Assembly: GCF_052857255.1 (NCBI RefSeq)
Contig: NC_135498.1
Span: forward strand, 84,406,639-84,470,638
From: Amblyomma americanum
Taxonomy: Eukaryota > Arthropoda > Arachnida > Ixodida > Ixodidae
DNA length: 64,000 nucleotides
Direction: 5' to 3'
Shown: positions 11,448 to 21,479 of the stretch, in pieces
Numbering within the stretch: position 1 is the first letter of the stretch
Layout: each line of letters starts with the position of its first letter
Notes under the pieces: model-generated
Told to the model about the DNA's origin: nothing
Databases searched by the model: none
What the model saw: only the letters and a program-made list of their open reading frames with translations
Translations under genes and position numbers: made by a program

Positions 11448-11652
11448 TCAAGCAATTTGATGAAAGTCCTCTTGATAGGCGAGGCGGGTGGGCTGTTTCC
11501 TTAACCGGGTGCTCCGGCGAAGGCCAGCGTCGTCCGGCTCGGAATTCGTGGTTTCCACAGTTAGCATCTGGTTTGCTGAATACCTTTGCATTTGCAAGCT
11601 CAGACTCGATTTCCTCTCGGGATGGGAGCTGTAGTGATCTCTCTTCGCGCAC
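11448..11652 (-). pseudogene. pol C-terminal tail of the gypsy relic
   Basis: The minus-strand frame ending at 11448 reads GLRRSTRLRKQPTRLAYQEDF, a basic R-S-T-R-x-R-K-x-P-x-R-L pattern often seen at the end of Ty3/gypsy polyproteins, after integrase. It joins directly to sequence following RNase H, so integrase proper is deleted. Confidence 0.55.
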
Positions 11653-11664
11653 CAGTTTACGTGC

Positions 11665-12117
11665 CTAGGGTCCATGCAAATGCACAAACTGCCAGAGGAA
11701 GGTCTCTCCCTGGGACGTACTGCAAGGAAATGTTGAACGGCATGAGGCGCAGAAAGAAACGCTGCTGGCGAAGAGGCATATGTCTGACAGGTTCTTCTGG
11801 GCAATGGTTATCAGTGGTCGATGGTCCGTTTCCCCAATTACGTCGACGCCAGTGATAAAATCCCGAAACCGTTTACATACGAACGTGACCGCTAGGGCCT
11901 CTTTCTTAATGTGGGAGTATCTTGTCTCGGCGTTTGCTAGCACACGCGAAGTGTAAGCAACCGGTCTCCAGTGCTCGCCATGCCACTGCAGAAGTGCCGC
12001 CCCTAGCGCAAAGCTGGATGCGTTCGGTGTTATCTTTGGCTGCTTCGACGGGTCAAATATTGCAATCACAGGTTTTTCCATTCCTGGTCGTGGCCAGCTT
12101 ACCCATCGAACATGCAA
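11665..12117 (-). pseudogene. gypsy RNase H fragment
   Basis: Retroviral-type RNase H that would degrade the RNA of the RNA/DNA hybrid during reverse transcription. Visible motifs in order: ITPNASSFALGAALLQ (the usual catalytic Asp in D-A-S is Asn here), IKKEALAVTF with the catalytic Glu, and ETDHRPL with the third acidic residue. About 125 bases of decayed sequence separate it from the RT fragment upstream. Downstream the frame runs into other text where integrase should start, consistent with a deletion. Confidence 0.75.
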
Positions 12118-12243
12118 TCGCGTTTTAACAGTGCTCGCAGATTCTTAGTCTTCTCAGACAGGTTTGGAATGAACCTTCAGAAGTAGTTTACTGCGTCCAG
12201 TAGTTTTGAACACTTTGTTTTGACGTTGGAGGCGGCAAGTCGA

Positions 12244-12648
12244 CTACAAATCTACACAGCTCTCATCTAGCTTGATTATGTCTTTCGAAACTACGTCGCC
12301 TAAGAACTTTACTTCAATTGTGCCAAAAATACACTTTTCACGGTTAAGCGTTAGTCCAGCTGATTTTGCTGCCCGCAGTATTGCTCGCAGGCGTTTTTTA
12401 TGTTCCTCTTGCGTGGCGCTCCACATGAGTATGTCGTCGGTGTAGACGCAGGTACCTTCTAGGCCCTGAAACATGTTCGCCATCGCTTTCTGGAACACTT
12501 CGCTCCCGGCGCATATCCCAAAAGGGAGCCTTAGAAAGCGATACTTTCCGAATGGCGTGGCAAAGGTGCAGATCTTTGAAGTTTTTTCATCCCAGGGAAT
12601 TTCATGAAATCCGCAGTTATGACACATGGTGTCATAACTAAATGACAC
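12244..12648 (-). pseudogene. gypsy reverse transcriptase fragment
   Basis: Encodes the middle and end of a Ty3/gypsy RT: GFHEIPWDEKTSKICTFATP, then RFLRLPFGICAGSEVFQ, then the catalytic box VYTDDIL (Y-x-D-D) and LNREKCIFGTIEVKFLG. The N-terminal part (fingers and first catalytic Asp) is missing at the junction near 12640. The matching upstream RT piece lies on the opposite strand at 13915-14100. The stop at 12244 comes before the connection domain. Confidence 0.8.
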
Positions 12649-12649
12649 A

Positions 12650-12661
12650 TGGTGTCAGAAG
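12650..12661 (+). other. putative primer-binding site
   Basis: TGGTGTCAGAAG follows ATGACACA, which resembles the end of the LTR (TAATGACA at 11230-11240). Ty3/gypsy elements carry a tRNA primer-binding site beginning TGG directly after the 5' LTR, and the gag ORF starts 40 bases downstream. It lies on the plus strand, opposite to the LTRs, which marks the inversion. Confidence 0.5.
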
Positions 12662-12701
12662 TTCTTATCACGCGCATTCCCGCTTCGACTGAGCCAGCGA
12701 A

Positions 12702-13919
12702 ATGAAAGGACTACCGCCCGCTAGTCCCCTACTGCTCTCCGAAGCGCCGGCGGAAAGCTGGAAGCATTTCAGGCAGAGGATGGATTTGTAATTCAAGGCA
12801 ACTTCATCTGCGACAGAGCGCACGAGTGCACAGAAGGCTGCAGTCTTCCTCCATGTGGCAAGTCAGGAAGCAATTGATGTATTTAACACGTTTAAACTGT
12901 CAACCGGAGAGCGTGAGGACTACGACGGCATCGTAAACAAGTTTGAAGAGTATTTCACGCCAAAGAGCAACGAGACCTACGAGCGCTACATTTTTAGAAC
13001 TCGACAACAACGAGATGATGAGCCGTTCGAACAGTTCTTACGCGATGTTCAGATGAAAGTTCAGAGCTGTAACTTCGGAGATCTGAAAGAACCAACGGTT
13101 CGAGACCAGCTGTTGTGTGGAACGGCAGACAAGAAGCTCCGGACGCGGCTCCTACGGCTGAAGGACCTCACCCCGGATAAAGCTATAGAATACTGCAAAG
13201 CCGCAGAGCTAACTGAGTGCCAAAGTCAAGCATGGGAGAAGGACGAACTGAATCTAAATACCGTACGGAAAAAGCAAGAAGAGCAGCAAGGCGCCACAAG
13301 GAAACATATTCGCCAGTGCCCCTACTGCAACCGAAGTCATGAGCCGCGGAAATGCCCAGCCTGGGGCAAAACGTGCGGCATATGTCGAAAAAGATACCAC
13401 TTTGCAGTGTGTTGCAGAACGAAAAGCATTCATGAAGTTGACTGTCCAGTGCCACCTGAAGCGGAATCCGACGATGAATTCCAAATTTTGGCCGTGAACA
13501 TAAGCGATGTATTGAGAAGCCAAGACTGGATAATCACGACAACGCTGTCTAATCGCGCCACGCGCATCAAAGTTGACACGGGGGCTCAAGCCAACCTGCT
13601 TCCTCACGCCCTTTTTCTGAAAGTGAGCGAGGTAAGGCGCCTTAAACCGTCGTATACGCTCTTGACCAGCTACGACGGCGCATTGATAAATCACTTCGGA
13701 ACCGTGAGGCTACCACTTCGCATCGGCGGAACCGAAGAACCGACGGAGTTCTTTGTGGTCAAGAAAGGAAAGCAATCTCTACTGGGCCTTCAGGCTTGCG
13801 AACGTGTCGGTCTAGCTTCAAGAATCCAAACGATTCAAATTCCTGCTGATTTGAAGAAGCAAGTCTTCAGTGACTTTACGCAGCTTTTCGAAGGTCTTGG
13901 GTGCGTGAAGGAATCCTAA
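12702..13919 (+). pseudogene. gypsy gag-protease polyprotein
   Basis: From ATG at 12702 the frame is broken once by TAA at 12789, then runs open from 12790 to 13919. Order: a gag capsid region (F-x-x-Y-F-x-P motif near 12940, R-x-x-F-x-x-R-x-Q near 13000); two zinc knuckles at about 13317-13409, C-x2-C-x3-H-x4-C and C-x2-C-x4-H-x3-C; and an aspartic protease with VDTGAQANLL (DTGA at 13575-13586) and LLGLQACERVGL. RT begins in the next frame after 13910. The knuckles bind RNA and the protease would process the polyprotein. The single nonsense codon and the frame change at the end make it non-functional. Confidence 0.8.
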
Positions 13920-14100
13920 GCCTCGAGCTGCATGAAGGTGCAAGCCCAGTGTCGCTGCCATCGCGCCGAATTCCACATGCTCTTCGAGAGCCACACCGCC
14001 AAGAACTAGCACTCATGGAACGTGAAGGAATCAGCCAAAAGATGCAAGAGGCTGCTGAGTGAGTGAGTACCCTTGTCATTGTACGAATAAAATGTGGCCG
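13915..14100 (+). pseudogene. first part of gypsy RT, plus strand
   Basis: In the frame after the stop at 13919 the sequence reads SLPSRRIPHALREPHRQEL and then EREGISQKM, the conserved entry into Ty3/gypsy RT. A TGA follows (near 14058), then VSTLVIVRIKCG where K-x-x-G-x-x-R is expected. At 14094-14102 the text GGCCGG serves both RT and the LTR piece that follows, so the joint formed at a microhomology. The continuation of RT lies inverted at 12244-12648. Confidence 0.7.
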
Positions 14101-14154
14101 GATTGCACAGCATGGTTGCCAATCTTGAAGGCCCTGGTTGCCAGATCCGATACA
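14096..14154 (-). repeat. 5' LTR fragment of the gypsy relic
   Basis: On the minus strand it starts TGTATCGGATCTGGC and matches the first ~60 bases of the LTR at 11391. It has the same orientation as that LTR, although gag beside it is inverted. Confidence 0.7.
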
Positions 14155-17100
14155 GCGGTCGCCAGCTTTCGCCTGCTGCAATGATTAGCTGGGTGACGTT
14201 AACCTACCGCAGAGGTATCATACTCTGCATTCTTATGAATTTTCTGATAGCATGAGAAGTGGAAAGGGCAGCTTGACTACTCTTCGAAAAGGAGGGTGCA
14301 TGTTCTGTTCATTTTAGATAGTTGTCTTTTAGTGTGGTTTGTTTTCTAAGCTATTCTGCGGTCTTTCTCTTTCCTATGTTTAGGCGTATTATTTTGCTTT
14401 GAATTGCTTTCCATGCTCAGAACTGAATTTGCTGTGGTAATGTGAGCCCCCAAGTTTCCGTTCCCTAGGGGACCACTGTCAAGGCGCAGGCATTAATATA
14501 TAACCTACACTTGAGAGATGACTTATAAGCTGGAATCCAAAAACTGAACCTACTCATTATGCCAAAAATTAACCAACCAACGCTTTTTGCTTCTCTAACG
14601 TATAGTGGAGCTTCTGCGCATCACTGAAGACCAAAATGTCTCGAAAGGTTTGGCAGATAGTTCTCTTAACCTTACACACAGTAAAACCTTACGGTTAAGT
14701 TCTCCACAACATGAGTTAGGCACAAATCTTGTTGCATAGTTAATTATGGCAGCAGCGGTACTGCTTATATCAACTCAACTCGTTCATATTCTTCCGGTTT
14801 TTTCATATTCATGATCCAGATCTGAGGCCGTTCCTTCACTTAGATAAGCATTCTCCCTCTCCTTATCCTTAGCAGTCTGTGGTATTGTGTTCTAGTACCT
14901 TCTTGTCACGTCAGTTCCTGTTATATTTCAGGACAACATAAAACAGAAAGGCTTTTACGCTGATCCTATCTGTTGTAGAGATGCACCATGAGTCAGAGAC
15001 TGCTGCAAATTAACTCTCATCAACCACTTGCTCATGTGCTGCTCGTTAAAAAAAACAGTTGTCTAGTATTTTGTTTTATATACGCAGAGATAAAGCATAG
15101 AGAGGTTTCATTTTAATTAATCTTTATACATTACGATCAGTGTGTTCATTCTTGTGTGTCAAGATAGCATTGTGAAATAATTTTTTCCTCTGAATAGGTG
15201 GACGTAAATGCGCTGCTCGTATAGATAACGACTGCACGCAAACTAGAAAACAAAAGAAAGTTCCAGGTCGGCACGTGTGCTTAATAGAGAGGAAAAAAAT
15301 GTTGGAATTGCAGCTGCGTCTACCAGTCCCTAAACACAGATGGTGGTGTTACAGTGTTTATTCCCTTAAGTAGAGAGTACGTTACCGCTGTTCTAATAGA
15401 CAAAAAAGCTGTAGGCAGTTCTTAGCGGCGAGAAGGTCGTAAGCGGCACGCCGCCGTTTACATTGCTTCAATGTTTGAACAGAGCAGAAACAGAGGACTA
15501 AACAACGATGTGTCTATGACATATAGGGTACTTTATTTCTAGTTTGAGGAGTACACCAAAAATGTACCAGGGGTGTTGATACTTCTTGAGTTCAGCTAAG
15601 CTTATCTCAAATGTGCAAGTCAGGTCCCGCAAAACTCGTAAAAAAGCATTGAATAGCTATGTTAAAGGCCACAATTAACAATCACGGTATAATAATAATG
15701 AAAGCATGTTGGCTGACGTTGCTTAATTCTGATCTAAAGCTTATACCTACGTAGGAAAGGAAAAAACTAAAAAAGAGACTGGTGGTTGCCCCATACACAT
15801 ATGGTGCGCCGTACACTTATGAAGTTGATCCGGAATTTTCGGCTTGGTTAAGACGACGTGGTTCCTGTAAGCAATTCAGAGGGAAAGGCAAAATCGACAA
15901 AAAAAAACAAAATGCGGAGAGGCGAAATAAACATGTTATTTGATTTGTATCCTTCAGTTTTGAGTCGTATACGAGATACCTTCTTTCGGAGTCGCGTATA
16001 CGAGCAGATAAAAGGTGCCAATGTTAAGATGAAAGAGTATGATCACCGCCGTTTCAATGATGGAATATCTGATTTGCTTGTTCACTGGTGAAAAGGCGAT
16101 TGCACTGCTTCCTTTTTACCTGCTTGACCCCGGGCAAATATGAAGTCAGCTAACGCGTGAAGTATATAGCCTCTCCATATCCACACTAGCGATGAGGTTG
16201 GCATCAGTCTTGCATCAGACAAATATTTAGCCTTGATAGGCGTGCTGCTAACTTCTTGTACATCATTCGAGGTGACAAACGGTCTTGTAGACTTTAGGAA
16301 TACGGTGCATGATGACTAGCTTGTTTTTGTTCCTTTCTTCGCTTTCTATACTGGTTATTTTCCGAGTTTGAAAAACATATTAGTAAGGCTTATTTGTACA
16401 AAACTACCTTTTAGGAGAACGCTTCTGCAGTGGAGTCTTTCTTTTGTCTTTTTCTCTTGGCTGTTTTGGCTAATTTTTGATTTAATTTGCCCAAAGCTCT
16501 ACTTCAGAATAAGGCTCTGTTTAAGGCAGTTGCAAAATTCAGCTGCTTCGTTATCGTTTAAACGCAGTTTTTTTTTTCACAAATGTGGCTAAGCATGACA
16601 AAAATTCTTTCAACGGGGTGTAGCATTGTGAATTCACTTTTCGCAAGGACTTCAACAAAATTAACGTTTCTATTATTCCTTTTAACGTTGTGTATATCCA
16701 AAAGTATATATCGGGGTATGTGAAGTGTGCTCCACAAAAGTTTGGTGTCAGTCCTTCGAAAAGGCAGGGTAATTGGCCACCGCAGGTTCTTGTTTTCGTG
16801 AAGCTACGGGCAAAGCACTAAATGTCCCCTGCGTCGCTGGTTTCATGCGAGAGTATTAAACAGAATATGGGTAAACGCAGCCACGCTTGGGTGTGTGCGT
16901 ATACATAACGGCAGTTTATCTTGAAAGAATTTGTTCCGTTACAACTTCGGTCCACGCGAAACAAAAGCGTAGACCCATTGAGTACCAAAACACAACGGAG
17001 GCGTTGCTGAAAAGTAGGGTTCCTACTGTAATGGCGGTAAATTATCAGCTCTGCATTTTTAGACAGCTCGTTACTCTTCTAATGTTTGAGATAAATATCA

Positions 17101-18648
17101 GATGTAGAAACCAAAACTCTCGCTAAAACTTAATAAAATTGCTGGGTGTAATAAAGTTGGTAACAATAGGGCTACACGTATCATTCCAGAAAACCGGGAA
17201 CTCATGCACCAGAAATTTCAATTACGGCTTCACGCAACAATGGGTATGATTTATGTTTCGCTCACATCTGATACGTTATATTTTGAGCAGGTCGAGGTAA
17301 ACCTAAATAGAAAATCGTTCAATCAGCACGTATTTTTTCTTGCTCTATTTAACAGATATCTGAGCGCCTGTGACTCTCCACCGAAATAGGTACCCCACTA
17401 ATATCCCACTTTGTTGTTTTTCTGGCGTTTGCGCTACATAGATGCTGTTCGCCGCCCCTAAATACATTTTTGTCAGGTAGAATTTAAACACTCCGGTAGA
17501 TGTGAGGATACCTTTCTCCTTATGTGAGAATACCTTTCATAAAGATTTATTTTTTATGTTGTTTTATATAACACAGGGGAGGCGATGACCTCACATACCG
17601 TGCTCCAATCGTCAGCACGAGTTATCCAAGTCGAACAATCTAAGAAGAGCCGTATTCTACCTGCTGCCATTACTCTCTGCGCAGAAAGGTAGGCTTTGCT
17701 TCGGTGCAGCATCGTCTATTTCCAACAGAAGTGATTAATTATGGAACGTATAGATTTTTCGTGAGCCCAAGCAAATGGTACAGCGATAATTAATGTTTCA
17801 TTGACGTAACATATTCGGCATGAGTGAAAACCTAAAATAAGCGCCTGATCGGCGCTTCTGTTACATAACATACGCGCATTTGACAATGCTTTCGGTTCCG
17901 TTTCAGAATAAGATAGAGTTAAAAATGGGTTTCAATTATCTCAAACCTGTAGGTGATAATTAGCAGCGATTATGAGGCAGGGATCTATAAAATCGTCCAT
18001 CGCTATGTGTACTATATTCCAGTGATCTCAGTTGCTGATTGGAAGCATTGTTTCGCTTCTGCAGGTTTTAGTAGCACTAGTCCGCCTTGCTGTGTCGCTG
18101 CTAGGGGCACATAATTTTTTTAAAGTAGAATTCCTTAAGGCTACCAACCTTGTGAAGGAGGAACCAAATGAATAAATTACTCTTTTGATTCTGGAAGCCG
18201 GTGCAAGGAATGGGTGTGATGCATATTAGAAAAGAATTCTTTGTGTTGCTGCAAATTTCTTAAGTTGCGTCTCATGCACCTTCGACATAGCGGGACCACC
18301 AAGCATGAGACTTAAAGGGGGCACTTGAGTTTCGACGGTGCTTATTAAAAGCATAGATGTATTTCCCACCTCACCGAATGATGTTTAGTTAGCTGGAAGG
18401 TCGTCATAAATTTGTCAGCCTACAGTAATAAATACTAATATTTTTGAGCACACGTACGCCTGAGCCCACATAAACTAAATTTTGATTCATCCGACCGCCC
18501 AAGCAAGCCGCCAAAAATGCGGGGTACGGCCAGTGCTTGCCTTAAAGACCGAACACATGGGAAATTACCACTCTTCTTATAATTGTAATGGCCCTGCGCT
18601 TGAAAGGTACATCAGCGAGAAGGCATGCTTGCGTTTTTGTTTGAAGAG
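14155..18648. other. unassigned 4.5 kb
   Basis: AT-rich, only short ORFs (the longest runs are under 80 codons), no motif recognised and no match noticed to other parts of the window. Confidence 0.5.
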
Positions 18649-18654
18649 TATAAG
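18649..18654 (+). promoter_or_regulatory. candidate TATA box for the 18.76-kb peptide
   Basis: TATAAG sits 111 bases before the ATG at 18760, which would place transcription start near 18680. Position and sequence suit an arthropod core promoter, but there is no direct evidence. Confidence 0.35.
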
Positions 18655-18759
18655 CCAATTAGGAGAGAAAAAAAAGGCGCCTTTCTGCAAGGTTGATCAT
18701 CGCAGTAGGAAGAAACTCTATTTTGCTTCTCTCTTTCAGAGGTACTTTTCCCAAGAAAG

Positions 18760-18897
18760 ATGCATTTCAAGGCTGTTCTCGTCGGTCTGGCTATTTTTGG
18801 CTTTATGGTGTCCAGTGAGCACCTGTATGCGCAAGACAATATATTTACTTTCCAAAGCTCTTTTTGTACCTTCTTTACTCGAGATATAGACTTGTAA
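18760..18897 (+). CDS. small secreted peptide, 45 aa, or first exon of a spliced one
   Basis: The ORF starts with a clear signal peptide, MHFKAVLVGLAIFGFMVSS, followed by 26 residues with a single cysteine, and stops with a TAA that overlaps an AATAAA signal (18897-18902). The signal matches the first exon of the gene at 51.97 kb at 11 of 18 residues. The 5' UTR matches too: AGGTACTT, two bases, CCCA, six bases, ATG in both. The paralogue splices after 55 coding bases; here base 55 (18814) is followed by GTGAGC, a usable donor in the same phase. So either this is a one-exon peptide ending at the overlapping poly(A) signal, or it splices to a second exon I could not find. Secretion is inferred from the signal peptide; function is unknown. 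Confidence 0.55.
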   Translation: MHFKAVLVGLAIFGFMVSSEHLYAQDNIFTFQSSFCTFFTRDIDL

Positions 18898-18904
18898 ATA
18901 AAAC

Positions 18905-19488
18905 TTTGTGACCGAATTCTGAGCTTCCATTCTCTGACGGATATTTCAGCTCAGCCTCACAAATTGATCCGAGCGACATGTAGAGCCTAACTATGTAACC
19001 ACAGCTCGGTATTCCTCAAGCAACAAGATGCACTGAGATTTTCTCACTGCACATTACTCTCTGACTCAATCACAAAGACACGAATGCCTGGGGCCAATTT
19101 ACATGCTCAGTACTTTACGCAACGACTGGAGTTTCGCACCCAAATCGCTTAGATGAATCCTACAAATGCTTTGGGATCCTGACGTGCGAGCGCACCATGA
19201 TGAGATGACTCAGCGGCGCCCACATCAAGAAGCTCCCTCTCACGTAGGCAGAGTCATGAAGGTAGAAAAGAGACAGACCAGCATTGTACCACTTAGGTGT
19301 TCTACATAGCATTAAAAGAGAAATAGTTCACTTTTGCTTGATCAGACTGCCAAAAAAATTAAGCACATCGAAACCTATAACTAGCTCTATATTTAACCAC
19401 AGCATCCACGATGCCCTTCTAATGAGTGAGTGAGAAAGGATGAGCTAGCGGTGGACTTATGGCGAAGTAAATTGCTTGTCGCATTGCC
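18905..19488. other. unassigned
   Basis: Nothing recognised. No second exon for the upstream peptide was found here. Confidence 0.45.
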
Positions 19489-19572
19489 CACTGGTGTTTC
19501 AATCACTTTTCATTGGAACTTATTGAGGGCCCATTGGCCACTGGTGTTTCAATCAATTTTTAATTGGAACTT
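19489..19572 (+). repeat. two-copy tandem repeat, about 49-bp period
   Basis: CCACTGGTGTTTCAATCA occurs twice, each followed by a T-rich run and ATTGGAACTT. It directly precedes the LINE fragment. Confidence 0.7.
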
Positions 19573-19574
19573 TT

Positions 19575-20285
19575 CAGAGGAGGCGGCCATAGCCTTGGCT
19601 ATGGTCTCCACCTCTGCAGACACCATCTTCAGGGAGTCTAAATCAGCGATTCGTAATTTCGCCAAAGGACGGGTCTCCCCCTTCACCCTATGCCTCCTCC
19701 ACTCCACCAAGAACCAAATACGCCCGATGCAATTGATCTGGGTCCCTGCACACTCATCCCATCCAGGGAACGAACGAGGTGGCCCACAATCATGCCCGAG
19801 GATTCGTCGACCGAGATGTGGTGTTGCCCGTGCTGCAGACGGCGAGAGATCGTATGGTTTCATTTCATGACATAATTATGCACTACCGCTTAGGTAGACT
19901 TTTATATCCCCCCGCGCATATTTTTGTAACCAAACCCCAAGGGGTTGCGTGGAGGCAACTCCAAACTAACATCTTCCCACCCTGCGATATATTCCCTCAT
20001 ATACCCTGGGGTCTACTCTCCCTCCTGTCAACTATGTGGCCAACATGCCACTCTATCCCACATACCCTGGGCTTGCCCTCAAGACTCCCCTCCGTGAGGT
20101 TTGCAGCTATCGAATCCAGACCAGTGGGAGGCCGCATTGCTCAGTTCCGACTCGGACACACGGATCCGGGTTGTAGCAAGAGCCCTAGAAGTCGCCGAAA
20201 GCCACGGGCTCATGGCCAATTGATGGGCCTATAATCCCACACCAACTGCTACTTTGGTCGATGAAAATAAAGTTTATCCTCCTCC
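19575..20285 (+). pseudogene. LINE 3' fragment with RNase H (I/R1 group)
   Basis: A 5'-truncated non-LTR element. The RNase H domain is seen as SKSAIRNFAKGRVSP and LIWVPAHSSHPGNE (the H and GNE motif), followed after frame changes by the zinc-type tail C-x2-C...H-x-L-G-L (intact in the copy at 61.2 kb as C-G-Q-H-A-T...HILWACPQ). It ends with AATAAAGTTT near 20267 and a short CTC-rich tail. Its 3' part recurs at 61068 in the same orientation. Confidence 0.7.
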
Positions 20286-20886
20286 TCCGAGCCCATGGCA
20301 ACTAGCGCTGATGCTAGTCCGGACGCAAGGGCCGAAGCCGGAGAATTTGAACGCACCGCGGAAGGACCTCAAGAGGCGGAGGATCGTATTGGCGTAGCTT
20401 GCATTAGTGCACTTTGTGGCGGGGGCATGGGTTAGAGCTTGGATCCCCGCAATGGACCGGCCTGCCAGCCGTCCTAACATTTCTACAGTATTTCTCCACA
20501 TATGTACGCCACCTCCTAAGTTTTCACATACCGTCCTCACTGCACCGTCACCGTCACTGTTATGGGACTACCTTGCGGTGCAGATCAAATGAAATAAACA
20601 GTACAGCAAACGGGACAAAGTGCCGGCTATTATCATGTTTATTAGACTAAACATCTTTGTTGCACATAAAGCTTAGAGCAAGCAGAGAGAGGATTCTTCA
20701 ACGCGCGATAGGAGGAAGAAGTAAGCAGGGGCAATAGCCTCTGGCTTGCGACTCCACACTGTGCAAGTGCGTAATGGTGAAATAAATAAATATAAGAAAT
20801 AAAGATGGAATCGTATACTGAACTGTACGAGTGGTACCCTCATCCAGTAGTGACTGTAGCTGCTCGTTAATGACCATTATTCATTA
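19864..20886 (+). repeat. segmental duplication block 1, copy A
   Basis: About 1.0 kb matches 61068-62085 in the same orientation with scattered substitutions and small indels. It spans the LINE 3' end plus about 600 bp beyond it, so it is a duplication of genomic DNA and not only a shared transposon. In this copy a 46-codon ORF (20295-20435, starting MATSADASPDA) is open; the other copy has a stop after 16 codons. The block ends at a cluster of inverted repeats. Confidence 0.85.
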
Positions 20887-21035
20887 CTCGAAGGAATAAT
20901 GGTCATTAACGTACTATAATGGTCATTAACGTACTTTAACGCACTCTAAAAATATTGTAAAAATACTGTACAATATTGTAACAATATTGTACAATACTCT
21001 ATCAATAGAGCGCCATGGCACAGTGCCATGGCGCT
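20866..21035. repeat. cluster of palindromes at the duplication edge
   Basis: Three structures lie together: TTAATGACCATTATTC paired with GAATAATGGTCATTAA (followed by a further tandem TAATGGTCATTAACGTACT), then GTACAATATTGT paired with ACAATATTGTAC, then GCGCCATGGCAC paired with GTGCCATGGCGC near 21010-21030. They sit where homology to the 62-kb copy stops. Confidence 0.75.
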
Positions 21036-21340
21036 ATTCGGTTGCAGATTGCCTTGCTTCATAAAAATTCACCGCTGTCATCAATAGTTCATTTTTACGT
21101 TGCGTAACGAAATTTTTTTTTTAAACCAAACCGAGGGCTCGCACTGAACATGCAGTCAATGCTGCCGTAGGAAAGTAATGGGGAACGCTTTTGACGATAT
21201 CAGAAAATAGAGTTAGAAAAAATTCAAGCGTACCCGAAATAAGATTTCCGGATAGATTTATTTTTATAATATGATCTTGCGATATGCAAAAAAAAATTTT
21301 GCTCATACAGTATTCTGCGTTTTAAAATTAGGGTGTCCGT

Positions 21341-21433
21341 ATTCATTCTGAAATGACACAGCGCCGAGATGATGGATGGACCATAGTCGAAGATTCCATC
21401 CGTTATTTCGGACTGTGTCATTTCAGAATGAAT
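21341..21433. repeat. 21-bp perfect inverted repeat
   Basis: CATTCTGAAATGACACAG (arm 21341-21361) is matched by its complement at 21413-21433 across a 51-base spacer. Shorter complementary words (GGATGGA, TCCATCC) lie inside. No flanking duplication was identified. Confidence 0.7.
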
Positions 21434-21479
21434 CCGGTTTGTCCGTTAGCAGTTTTATAGAAATATTACACTTTTATCT

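Larger units (their letters stand above)
11230..14154 (-). mobile_element. Ty3/gypsy LTR retrotransposon relic with internal inversion
   Basis: LTR pieces lie at both ends in minus orientation. RT, RNase H and the C-terminal pol tail read on the minus strand, but the primer-binding site, gag, protease and the first part of RT read on the plus strand. This fits a single minus-strand element whose PBS-gag-PR-RT(start) half was inverted in place and then suffered deletions: about 35 RT codons between the two RT pieces and nearly all of integrase are missing. Two unrelated nested insertions are an alternative, but the complementary split of RT argues for one element. It is non-functional: there are stops in gag and around the RT/RNase H junction. 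Confidence 0.75.

Noticed and set aside
16368..16592. Hydrophobic 74-codon ORF as a membrane peptide
   Set aside because: The hydrophobicity comes from T-rich DNA (poly-T codons); there is no supporting context.
18482..18889. 135-codon ORF as the gene at this locus
   Set aside because: It overlaps the peptide ORF at 18760 in another frame and has no signal peptide or paralogue; the 5' UTR and signal exon match to 51.97 kb favours the short ORF.
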